Below, piece after piece: positions 6,431 through 12,537 of a stretch of DNA of 12,537 bases; the stretch's first letter is position 1; the number at the start of each line of letters is the position of its first letter. Below the pieces are notes generated by a model, which worked only from the letters and a program-made list of their open reading frames with translations, was not told where the DNA came from and did not search any database. A program made the position numbers and the translations under genes. The DNA comes from PVC group bacterium (GTDB lineage Bacteria; GCA-001730085; JADFSZ01). The stretch lies in the NCBI GenBank assembly GCA_022560555.1, contig JADFSZ010000032.1:1-12537 (forward strand), given 5' to 3'.

Positions 6431-6503
6431 CGGCATAATCGGCTATATAAACAAAACTTTCTAAAGAATAAAGACAGCCAATAGTAAGGGTCGATACGAA
6501 ATC

Positions 6504-7259
6504 TTGAAATCACCCGCTCCAAGACCCATTATTTTAATTTTAGCAGCCGGAAAAGGAAAACGGATGAAGTCCCGTATTCCGAAAGTGTTGCATGAAATAT
6601 TTGGTGTTTCCATGCTCGAGCATGTTGTGAACACCTCAAAAAAAATACATCCACGGGATATTATTATTGTCGTGGGATACAAGGCGCGGCTTGTCAAATC
6701 CCGCATGGGTCCCCTGTTCCAATACGTTGAGCAAAAAAAACAATTAGGAACGGGGCATGCTGTGTTTCAGGCGGAGAAAAAACTAAAACAAAAGAAAGGG
6801 TCCGTGCTCATTCTCTCCGGAGATGTCCCTTTTATAACAGCCGGAACCCTCAGGCGCTTCATGGCGACTCACAACAGGCAAAATGCCGATGGATCGGTTT
6901 TGACAGCCCTCTTGAAGAAGCCGAAACACTATGGGCGTATTGTGAGAAACAAAAGAGGGGAGCTCAAACATATTGTTGAATTTAAAGACGCGGCACGGCC
7001 GGAACGAAATATAAAAGAAATTAACACGGGAATATATTGTTTCAAAATTCAAAAATTGTTTTCGGCGCTGAAATCAGTGAAACCTCACAATCAACAAGGC
7101 GAATATTACCTTACGGATGTTGTAAAGATTTTTATCAAAGACGGTCATAAAATGTTGGCCGTAAGATCAAAATGCTCCAAAGAAATTGAAGGCATCAACA
7201 CAAGAGAAGAACTTAAAAAACTCGAGAAGCAAAAATCTCAAAATCGAATAAAGGAGTGA
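6504..7259 (+). CDS. glmU: UDP-N-acetylglucosamine pyrophosphorylase, GlmU N-terminal domain only
   Basis: The protein transfers UMP from UTP to GlcNAc-1-phosphate, giving UDP-GlcNAc for peptidoglycan and lipopolysaccharide. The nucleotidyltransferase signature is LAAGKGKRMKSRIPKVLHE (13-31), with Arg20 and Lys27 matching the catalytic Arg18 and Lys25 of E. coli GlmU. QLGTGHA (80-86), SGD with Mg ligand Asp107, IVEFKDA, INTGIY (173-178) and EYYLTD (200-205) follow, and Asn232 (GINTREEL) fits the second Mg ligand. It has 251 residues against about 456 in E. coli: the left-handed beta-helix acetyltransferase domain is absent, with a normal stop. The start is a TTG at 6504; there is no in-frame ATG before the nucleotide loop, and the first downstream Met (21) falls inside it. 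The nearest purine-rich site (AAGGG) is 13 bases away, so initiation may be weak. It ends in the ribosome site of prs. Confidence 0.9.
   Translation: MKSPAPRPIILILAAGKGKRMKSRIPKVLHEIFGVSMLEHVVNTSKKIHPRDIIIVVGYKARLVKSRMGPLFQYVEQKKQLGTGHAVFQAEKKLKQKKGSVLILSGDVPFITAGTLRRFMATHNRQNADGSVLTALLKKPKHYGRIVRNKRGELKHIVEFKDAARPERNIKEINTGIYCFKIQKLFSALKSVKPHNQQGEYYLTDVVKIFIKDGHKMLAVRSKCSKEIEGINTREELKKLEKQKSQNRIKE
7251..7256 (+). promoter_or_regulatory. ribosome binding site deciding the prs start
   Basis: AAGGAG ends at 7256 and directly abuts a GTG at 7256, which is too close to serve it. The next in-frame GTG, at 7265, is 8 bases downstream and is the proper start. Confidence 0.75.
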
Positions 7260-7264
7260 CCAAC

Positions 7265-8200
7265 GTGGAAGTTTTTACAGGGAATGCCAACAGGAATCTA
7301 GCGGAAAAGATTTGTGACTACCTTGATATTCAGCTGGGAAACATTGATGTGGGTCGTTTTAATGACGGGGAGTGCATGGTTAAAATCAACCAGGATGTTC
7401 GTGGAAAAGATATTTTTATCGTTCAGCCCACGTGCGCACCGGTCAATGATAATTTGATGGAGCTTTTGATCATGATTGACGCGTTTGTGCGGGCGAGCGC
7501 AGAGCGCATTACGGCTGTTATTCCTTATTTTGGTTATGCGAGGCAGGACAGAAAAGACCAGGGGCGTGTTCCCATTTCAGCGAAGCTGGTGGCTAATCTT
7601 TTGGTCAGTTCGGGTGTGGATCGTGTTTTAGCCATGGATTTGCATGCCGGGCAAATTCAGGGATTTTTTGATATCCCCGTGGATCACATTTATTCTAATC
7701 CTGTTTTTATCGGGTATTTTAAGAGCAAAGATTTTGATGGATTGGAAAATATGGTAGTTGTGTCCCCGGACGTGGGGGGGATTAAAATGGCGCGGGCTTT
7801 TGCGAAGAAACTGGAATGCGGCTTGGCGATTGTGGACAAACGTCGTGTGTCTTCAGACACGGCTCATGTGATGAATGTGATCGGTGATGTTAAAGGAAAA
7901 AATGTAATGATCGTAGATGACATTATCGCGACAGCCGGATCTGTCCAGGAAGCGGCCATCGCGCTGAAAGAACAGGGTGCCAAGAAGATTTTTGTCTCGG
8001 CAACACACCCTGTTTTGGCGCCTCCGGCCATTGAGCGGCTTGAAAATTCACCGATCGAAAAGATATTTCTATCTAATACTATCCCTGTTCCGTCGGATAA
8101 AATGTCATCCAAGATCCATATTTTAAGCGTGTCTCCCGTTTTAGGAGAGGCTATCCGTAGAATTCATAACAAACAATCAGTGAGTTCTTTGTTTATTTAG
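7265..8200 (+). CDS. prs: ribose-phosphate pyrophosphokinase
   Basis: Prs transfers pyrophosphate from ATP to ribose-5-phosphate, making PRPP for nucleotide, histidine and tryptophan synthesis. From the GTG at 7265 the protein is 311 residues, the usual length. Signatures seen are the FNDGE segment (32-36), the ATP-binding VIPYFGYARQDRKD (85-98), the DLHAGQIQGFFD segment (125-136), VSPDVGG (167-172), KRR (192-194) and the PRPP loop VDDIIATAGS (217-226). In that loop most class I enzymes have an aspartate (DDxIDTxG), whereas Ala222 is here, equivalent to E. coli Asp224. The rest of the active site looks intact, so activity is likely. It begins just after the glmU stop, and the pairing of glmU with prs is common in bacteria. 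Confidence 0.95.
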   Translation: MEVFTGNANRNLAEKICDYLDIQLGNIDVGRFNDGECMVKINQDVRGKDIFIVQPTCAPVNDNLMELLIMIDAFVRASAERITAVIPYFGYARQDRKDQGRVPISAKLVANLLVSSGVDRVLAMDLHAGQIQGFFDIPVDHIYSNPVFIGYFKSKDFDGLENMVVVSPDVGGIKMARAFAKKLECGLAIVDKRRVSSDTAHVMNVIGDVKGKNVMIVDDIIATAGSVQEAAIALKEQGAKKIFVSATHPVLAPPAIERLENSPIEKIFLSNTIPVPSDKMSSKIHILSVSPVLGEAIRRIHNKQSVSSLFI

Positions 8201-8253
8201 AAATTCGATCACAGCATTATTTTTCGGTATTAACCTATGGAGGAGTTAAATCA

Positions 8254-8928
8254 ATGGATCAATTAGTACTTATAGCTAAGCTTAGAAAAGAGTTAGGATC
8301 TTCGGCATCACGACGCCTGAGAAGAGAAAAGATTATCCCTGCTGTTCTCTATGGTCAAGATAAAGAGACGCACAATCTCAAAATTGCATTTGATGAGTTT
8401 GACAAAATCAGAAAAGCCCGCAAAAGTGAGCATGCTGTCATTGATTTAAACGTAGTGGATTTGAATAAAAAAATTCATGTGATTATCAAAAAGGTCGAGC
8501 ACGACCATATCAAAGGGGATCCAATACATATCGATTTCCTATCCATTGCCATGAATAAGGAGATACTGACAAAAGTCGCTATAGAATCCACCGGGGAGGC
8601 AGCGGGTGTGGCTGAAGGCGGTATTTTGGATCACCCTCTGTGGGAATTGGAAATCAAGTGTTTCCCCAAAGATATTCCGGATAAAATTGAAGTGGATGTG
8701 TCCGGGCTGAATATTGGAGATACGATTACCGTAGCCGACTTAAAATTACCCCAAAATGTAGAGGTGACTACGGATTCGGAGCACATTGTCTTTTCTGTCA
8801 TTGAGCACAAAGAAGAAGTGGAAGAAGTGAAAATCGAGGGAGAAGAAGAAGCGGCCGAACCTGAAGTCATTACGGCCAAAAAGGAAGAACCGGGAGAAGA
8901 AAAAGCTGAAGACGGGGAGAAAAAATAA
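8254..8928 (+). CDS. rplY: 50S ribosomal protein L25, long TL5/CTC form
   Basis: L25/CTC binds 5S rRNA in the central protuberance of the large subunit. The 224-residue protein has the N-terminal L25 beta-barrel (about 1-95, with SSASRRLRREKIIPAVLYG typical of 5S rRNA binding) and the second TL5 domain (about 100-185, with SGLNIGDTITVADL). These are followed by an acidic low-complexity tail rich in Glu and Lys (about 186-224). The long form matches Thermus TL5 and Bacillus Ctc, not the 94-residue E. coli L25. A strong ribosome site, GGAGGAG, stands 8 bases before the ATG. A 53-base gap separates it from prs, with no clear promoter. prs-ctc-pth is a widespread gene order. Confidence 0.95.
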   Translation: MDQLVLIAKLRKELGSSASRRLRREKIIPAVLYGQDKETHNLKIAFDEFDKIRKARKSEHAVIDLNVVDLNKKIHVIIKKVEHDHIKGDPIHIDFLSIAMNKEILTKVAIESTGEAAGVAEGGILDHPLWELEIKCFPKDIPDKIEVDVSGLNIGDTITVADLKLPQNVEVTTDSEHIVFSVIEHKEEVEEVKIEGEEEAAEPEVITAKKEEPGEEKAEDGEKK

Positions 8929-8931
8929 GGC

Positions 8932-9555
8932 GTGACCTCTTTTTCAAGATTTTCAAGATTAATTGTAGGTCTGGGGAATCCGGGGAGTAAGTACCATTTG
9001 ACACGTCACAATGTTGGTTTTTTGATCGTGGATGCTTTGGCCTTTGATCTGGGCCTTTCCTTTAAGCCCTGCCCTCAAGTTCGGGATGTTGATTGGGCGT
9101 ATAGTGATCAAGATCAGCTTGTGATTGCGAAGCCAAAAACGTACATGAATCGAAGCGGGCACGCCGTCAAAGCGATGCTGGATGCATTCGAGATCCCTTT
9201 AGAAAATTTGATTGTTGTCTGTGATGACGTCTGCCTTTCTTCTGGCGTGTTGCGCTTAAGAGCCAGGGGAGGTGACGGAGGACACAATGGTCTGGGGTCT
9301 ATGATACAAGTTCTTGAGACACAGGAATTCTCTCGCTTGCGTTACGGTGTTGGTACCGAGAAACCTGTTAAAGGAGCCGATTTGGCGGATTTTGTTTTAG
9401 GAGAGATGACCCCGGTCGAACAAAATGTCATTCAGAAGTCGAAAAATCAAACAAATGCCATCTTAAAATCATTCATCCGGGATGGGTTTCAAAGTGCCTT
9501 GAATGACTATAGCCGAATGGAAAAACATGAAAAACAAAAGGAGATAAAAGAATGA
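8932..9555 (+). CDS. pth: peptidyl-tRNA hydrolase
   Basis: Pth cleaves peptidyl-tRNA that has fallen off the ribosome, recycling tRNA in the cytoplasm. Its 207 residues are slightly longer than the family average of about 190. The active site is complete: Asn16 (GLGNPG), His26 (TRHNVGF), Met72-Asn73 (KTYMNRSG), Asp98, and His118-Asn119 (GGHNGLGS), matching E. coli Asn10, His20, Met67-Asn68, Asp93 and His113-Asn114. The start is a GTG three bases after the rplY stop. Its Shine-Dalgarno sequence is unclear (AAGG lies too close, GGGGAG rather far), so translation may rely on coupling. The N-terminus has about six extra residues (a repeated SFSRFSR). The stop overlaps the rpsF start as ATGA. Confidence 0.95.
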   Translation: MTSFSRFSRLIVGLGNPGSKYHLTRHNVGFLIVDALAFDLGLSFKPCPQVRDVDWAYSDQDQLVIAKPKTYMNRSGHAVKAMLDAFEIPLENLIVVCDDVCLSSGVLRLRARGGDGGHNGLGSMIQVLETQEFSRLRYGVGTEKPVKGADLADFVLGEMTPVEQNVIQKSKNQTNAILKSFIRDGFQSALNDYSRMEKHEKQKEIKE

Positions 9556-9854
9556 TGTACGAAGTGATGATACTTCTGGATCCGAAATTAACGGATTTAC
9601 AACGAAAAGAAGAAATGGACGGGATTGCTTCCGCGATTGAACAGCATCAGGGGAAAGTGCTTAAACTTGTTGATCAGGGACGTCGAAAATTGGCCTATCC
9701 TGTGAAAAAAAGTTATGAAGGATACAGCCTTTTGTATTATGTTGAAGGCCTTGGGGACATGGTGAAAAATTTGAGCCGGCTTTTTAAGATTAAAGAACAG
9801 ATTCTTCGATTTATGATTTCTCAATCCGAAGATGTCCTGGAAAAAACATCCTAA
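9552..9854 (+). CDS. rpsF: 30S ribosomal protein S6
   Basis: S6 pairs with S18 on the platform of the small subunit. The 100-residue protein has the typical opening MMYEVMILLDPKL, the central DQGRRKLAYPVKKSYEGYS and the C-terminal FKIKEQILRFMI. AAGGAG lies 8 bases before the ATG at 9552; a second ATG follows immediately at 9555. The start overlaps the pth stop (ATGA). It is followed by ssb and rpsR in the classical order rpsF-ssb-rpsR. Confidence 0.95.
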   Translation: MMYEVMILLDPKLTDLQRKEEMDGIASAIEQHQGKVLKLVDQGRRKLAYPVKKSYEGYSLLYYVEGLGDMVKNLSRLFKIKEQILRFMISQSEDVLEKTS

Positions 9855-9880
9855 ACCCTAACTCTAAAAAGGGGAATGCC

Positions 9881-10309
9881 ATGGCGAGTTTAAACAAAGT
9901 TTTGCTTATGGGAAATTTGACGAGAGATCCTGATGTTCGGTATGTACCAAGCGGGACGGCTGTGGCCGAATTCAGCATGGCCATGAATCGTATATACACA
10001 AATCAGGCCAAAGAGCGTAAAGAAGAGGTCTGTTACGTGAAAATTGTTACGTGGGGTAAATTGGCAGAAAATTGCAGTAAGTATCTCACCAAAGGAAGCC
10101 CCGTATTTGTTGAAGGGCGGCTCCAGAGCCGGTCTTGGGAAACCAAAGACGGAGAAAAGCGCAATATCCTTGAGGTTGTGGCGGATCGTGTGCAGTTTTT
10201 ATCCTCCCGCCCAAAGACCGAAGGGGCCCAGAAAGAAACAGCTGATATGGTGTCATCAACGGATGCCGTGCCGGATGTGTCGTCCGATTTAGATGATGTT
10301 CCGTTTTAA
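9881..10309 (+). CDS. ssb: single-stranded DNA-binding protein
   Basis: SSB coats single-stranded DNA at forks and repair sites and recruits partners through its tail. The 142-residue protein has an OB fold at about 1-110: LNKVLLMGNLTRDPDVRY, FSMAMNR, VKIVTWGKLAENCSKYL and a VEGRLQSRSWE segment, with DNA-stacking aromatics such as Trp58 and Trp86. A disordered linker (about 112-135) follows, then the acidic tip ending DLDDVPF, the usual partner-binding peptide. A purine-rich AAAGGGGAA precedes the ATG. Its position between rpsF and rpsR is the standard bacterial arrangement. Confidence 0.96.
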   Translation: MASLNKVLLMGNLTRDPDVRYVPSGTAVAEFSMAMNRIYTNQAKERKEEVCYVKIVTWGKLAENCSKYLTKGSPVFVEGRLQSRSWETKDGEKRNILEVVADRVQFLSSRPKTEGAQKETADMVSSTDAVPDVSSDLDDVPF

Positions 10310-10321
10310 GAGGTAAAATTG

Positions 10322-10360
10322 ATGAAAGCTAAAGTCAGAATAAGGAGCCGGTGTCTATGA
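10322..10360 (+). CDS. possible 12-residue leader peptide before rpsR
   Basis: An ATG at 10322 opens 12 codons ([12 protein letters not shown]) and ends in a TGA that overlaps the rpsR ATG at 10357 as ATGA. GAGG (10310-10313) stands 8 bases before it. The peptide is very basic. The rpsR ribosome site lies inside it, so its translation would open or block rpsR initiation. The layout is suggestive, but an ORF this short can easily arise by chance. Confidence 0.3.
   Translation: MKAKVRIRSRCL
10342..10347 (+). promoter_or_regulatory. ribosome binding site deciding the rpsR start
   Basis: AAGGAG is only 3 bases from an in-frame GTG at 10351 but 9 bases from the ATG at 10357, so the ATG is the better start. 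Confidence 0.7.
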
Positions 10361-10626
10361 GAAAAAACACGAGAAATACGAAGGGATCCAAAGGGAAGGG
10401 CAAAGGGCTCTCGATCCTAAAATTTAAAAGGCGCAAATGCTACTGCTGTGTGAACAAGGTGGAGACCATTAATTACAAAGAAGTGGACCTCTTGAAGCGT
10501 TATGTTACGGATCGCGGAAAAATTATTCCCAGGAGAACAACGGGCGCGTGTGCTAAACATCAACGCCGCATTGTAAGCGCGATCAAAAAGGCAAGAAGCA
10601 TCGCCTTGTTACCTTTTGTCGCGTAA
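10357..10626 (+). CDS. rpsR: 30S ribosomal protein S18
   Basis: S18 forms the S6-S18 pair on the 30S platform. The protein is 89 residues from the ATG at 10357. The first 27 residues are a basic Gly/Lys-rich tail, followed by the S18 core: [19 protein letters not shown] and [15 protein letters not shown]. Cysteines at 28, 30 and 31 with Cys65 and His68 (CYCC and CAKH) resemble the cysteine-containing, zinc-binding (C+) form of S18 rather than the cysteine-free form. The order ssb-rpsR-rplI is standard. Confidence 0.95.
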   Translation: MRKNTRNTKGSKGKGKGLSILKFKRRKCYCCVNKVETINYKEVDLLKRYVTDRGKIIPRRTTGACAKHQRRIVSAIKKARSIALLPFVA

Positions 10627-10650
10627 GGTGAAGAAAAAAGGAGGATTGAT

Positions 10651-11094
10651 ATGCGAGTGATTCTGCGAGATTCGACCAAAGGCTTGGGTGAAATCGGAGA
10701 TGTGATTCAGGTGAAGGTAGGATTTGCCCGAAATTATTTGTTCCCTCAAAAAAAAGCTCTTCCGGAAACGGAAGAAAATCTCAAGATCGTTGTTCGGCTA
10801 AAAGAACGAAAGAAAGTCAAAGAAGAATCGGTTCGTCAAGAAGCCCTCCTGCGGGCTAAAAAGATTGAAGAGTGTTCATTGACGATACTAGCTGAAGCGG
10901 GAGAAGATGAACGTCTTTTTGGCGCTGTGACTCGTGAGCACATTGCTGAGGCCATAAAAAAAGAAGGCGTTTCTGTTGATAAAAAGCACATTCAGCTGGA
11001 GGCCCCGATTAAAAAGCTGGGTATTTACGACATTGATATTAACGTTTTTGGCGATATTGACGCCAAAGTCAAAGTGTTTGTCATGAAAAAATGA
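10651..11094 (+). CDS. rplI: 50S ribosomal protein L9
   Basis: L9 is a two-domain elongated protein that binds 23S rRNA near the L1 stalk. The 147 residues match the family. The N-terminal RNA-binding domain shows MRVILRDSTKGLGEIGD and VGFARNYLFPQKKAL, a long charged connecting helix covers about 41-75, and the C-terminal domain has DERLFGAVTREHIAEAI. AAGGAGG lies 8 bases before the ATG, the strongest ribosome site in the run. The stop overlaps the dnaB start (ATGA). Confidence 0.96.
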   Translation: MRVILRDSTKGLGEIGDVIQVKVGFARNYLFPQKKALPETEENLKIVVRLKERKKVKEESVRQEALLRAKKIEECSLTILAEAGEDERLFGAVTREHIAEAIKKEGVSVDKKHIQLEAPIKKLGIYDIDINVFGDIDAKVKVFVMKK

Positions 11095-12446
11095 CCGTGC
11101 AAAACACATTGTTAACAAAAGTCCCTCCGCAAAATATTGAAGCCGAAATGGCTGTCTTGGGTTCGATGCTTTTATCCAATGAGGCCATCATTAGGTCGAT
11201 TGAATTTCTCTCGGAAGATTCTTTTTACAAAACTTTACATGGACATATTTATCGAAATGTTGTTGAACTCTTTGACGCGGGTGAGCCCGTGGATATCGTG
11301 ACTCTGACTGAACGCTTGAAAAAGAAAGGGCAGCTTGAAGCGATCGGAGGAGCCAGCTATTTGACAAATATTATGGAGACCGTGCCGACGGCGGTGAATG
11401 TGGATACCTATATCAAAATTGTTCGGGAGAAAAAGATACTAAGGTCTTTGATCCATATCACAAATTCCATATCTCAACACGCGTATGACCAAGTGGATGA
11501 TATGGATAGTTTCTTAGACATTTCCGAACAGCAGATGTTTGATGTGTGTCAAGATCGAATTAGTCATGATGTTGTTTCATTGAAAGATATTGTCAAAAGC
11601 AGTTTTGAGACCATTGAAAGGCTTTATACAGGCCAAGAAACGATTACGGGGATTCCGTCCGGGTTTCATGATTTGGATATGATGACGTCAGGATTCCAGC
11701 CTTCGGAATTGATCGTTATTGCCGGGCGGCCGTCCATGGGGAAATCGGCTCTGGCCACGTGTATAGCGGAACACGTCGGGGTTGTAAAGGGCCTCCCCTT
11801 GGCGATCTTTAGTTTAGAAATGTCCAAAGAATCTCTTGTGCAGAGGATGCTTTGTTCTCAAGCCAAGGTCAATTTTCACTCTTTGAGAAACGGGTTTCTC
11901 GGAGAAGAGGACTGGGTTAAGCTGACCAATACGGCAGGCAAATTGTCCGAATCCCCGATTTATATTGATGACACTCCGAGCTTATCGGCTTTTGAACTTC
12001 GCGCAAAAGCCCGTCGTCTGAAACAAAGGTATGACATTAAACTCATTATTGTCGACTATCTTCAGTTAATGCATACGGCGGGTCGGGCGGAAAACCGGCA
12101 ACAGGAAATTTCTCAAATATCAATGGGTTTAAAATCTCTCGCACGGGAGCTTGATGTCGCTGTTTTGGCTTTATCGCAGCTCAGCCGGGCCGTCGAGTCA
12201 CGCACGGATCATCGGCCGATGCTATCGGATTTAAGAGAATCCGGCTCCATTGAACAAGATGCCGATGTGGTTCTCATGCTTGTCCGGGAGGAATACTATA
12301 ATCCAACGGAAGAAAACCGCGGAATTGCCGAGATCATTGTGGGCAAACAACGTAACGGCCCCACAGGCTCGTTTAAACTCGCATTTTTGCATAAATACAC
12401 GCGTTTTGAGTCCCTGTCAAACCGGGAAAGTTCACAACCCAAATAA
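11091..12446 (+). CDS. dnaB: replicative DNA helicase DnaB
   Basis: DnaB is the hexameric 5'-3' helicase that unwinds DNA ahead of the replisome and contacts primase. The 451 residues are the usual full length. The N-terminal domain (about 8-110) opens VPPQNIEAEMAVLGSML, and a linker follows to about 180. The RecA-like domain has Walker A GRPSMGKSA (212-220), catalytic Glu243 in SLEMSKE, Walker B LIIVDYLQL with Asp322, LSQLSRAVESR (361-371), LRESGSIEQDAD and the arginine-finger region KQRNGPTGS (419-427). Most DnaB proteins have Thr where Ser219 stands, an equivalent Walker residue. No intein interrupts it. There is no clear Shine-Dalgarno sequence, so it is probably translated by coupling to rplI. 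rplI-dnaB is a common pair. Confidence 0.97.
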   Translation: MTVQNTLLTKVPPQNIEAEMAVLGSMLLSNEAIIRSIEFLSEDSFYKTLHGHIYRNVVELFDAGEPVDIVTLTERLKKKGQLEAIGGASYLTNIMETVPTAVNVDTYIKIVREKKILRSLIHITNSISQHAYDQVDDMDSFLDISEQQMFDVCQDRISHDVVSLKDIVKSSFETIERLYTGQETITGIPSGFHDLDMMTSGFQPSELIVIAGRPSMGKSALATCIAEHVGVVKGLPLAIFSLEMSKESLVQRMLCSQAKVNFHSLRNGFLGEEDWVKLTNTAGKLSESPIYIDDTPSLSAFELRAKARRLKQRYDIKLIIVDYLQLMHTAGRAENRQQEISQISMGLKSLARELDVAVLALSQLSRAVESRTDHRPMLSDLRESGSIEQDADVVLMLVREEYYNPTEENRGIAEIIVGKQRNGPTGSFKLAFLHKYTRFESLSNRESSQPK

Positions 12447-12537
12447 AACTCCATGTAGACCCTATGAAGAGTTAACGGCTTAAAAGGATTACACTTGCCA
12501 ATAAATATATTTTTTTTAGCATTTATGATATTATGCG
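12447..12537. other. AT-rich tail after dnaB, no gene supported
   Basis: A 5-bp inverted repeat (AACTC 12447-12451, GAGTT 12469-12473) has no T-run directly after it, so it is a poor terminator. The last 40 bases are very AT-rich with TATGAT and TATTAT hexamers that could serve as a -10 for a gene beyond the edge, but no -35 at proper spacing is seen. Confidence 0.4.

Larger units (their letters stand above)
6159..6503 (+). other. 345-base non-coding region before glmU
   Basis: No convincing protein or tRNA gene is seen here. It holds an 8-bp AT-only inverted repeat just after the kinase stop (CATTATTA 6170-6177 and TAATAATG 6190-6197, with no T-run, so a poor terminator). It also holds a promoter-like element at 6251-6278 and a hairpin with a T-run at 6383-6430. 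A TATATAA (6444-6450) without a matching -35 lies after the hairpin. Confidence 0.6.

Noticed and set aside
12495-12529. TTGCCA and TATGAT near the right edge as a promoter
   Set aside because: The spacer would be 23 bases, too long for sigma-70.

Overview
The window looks like an ordinary housekeeping stretch of a Gram-negative-type bacterial chromosome. The run prs - rplY(ctc) - pth - rpsF - ssb - rpsR - rplI - dnaB, a pyrophosphorylase-only GlmU just upstream, Lys/Ile-rich proteins and frequent TTG/GTG starts suggest a Candidatus Omnitrophota-like or related uncultured lineage. That assignment is inference from gene order and style only. A periplasmic Cu/Zn superoxide dismutase, a heptose-phosphatase-like HAD enzyme and the phosphatidylethanolamine pathway fit a diderm cell.

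Layout. (1) 1-426, minus strand: the 5' part of a Cu/Zn superoxide dismutase gene (sodC), cut by the window edge. It is easy to miss because it has no stop inside the window. (2) 427-657: a divergent intergenic region with candidate promoters for both sides and two inverted repeats. (3) 658-5387, plus strand: a tight gene run of ilvD, an unrecognised secreted protein, a gmhB-like HAD phosphatase, ndk, psd and pssA, with gaps of a few bases or short overlaps (one 53-base gap before ndk). (4) 5478-6158: a small soluble histidine kinase with no sensor domain and no response regulator beside it, preceded by a perfect 16-bp tandem duplication. (5) 6159-6503: 345 bases without a convincing gene, holding an extended -10 promoter and a strong intrinsic-terminator hairpin upstream of glmU. 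This is a candidate attenuated leader or small RNA. (6) 6504-12446: glmU (N-terminal domain only), prs, rplY, pth, rpsF, ssb, rpsR, rplI and dnaB, all plus strand and closely packed, with ATGA overlaps at pth/rpsF and rplI/dnaB. (7) 12447-12537: a short AT-rich tail with no supported gene.

How they fit together. psd and pssA are the two consecutive steps from CDP-diacylglycerol to phosphatidylethanolamine. glmU supplies UDP-GlcNAc for envelope synthesis and prs supplies PRPP. rplY, rpsF, rpsR, rplI and pth serve the ribosome and peptidyl-tRNA recycling, and ssb and dnaB serve the replication fork. IlvD carries an oxidant-sensitive [2Fe-2S] cluster and is divergently paired with a superoxide dismutase.

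I see no mobile element, CRISPR array, rRNA or tRNA, and no clear new multi-gene system. The most interesting points are the promoter-plus-terminator leader before glmU, the sensorless orphan kinase, the unrecognised secreted protein, the SodC lacking the usual disulfide cysteine, and a possible 12-residue leader peptide coupled to rpsR.
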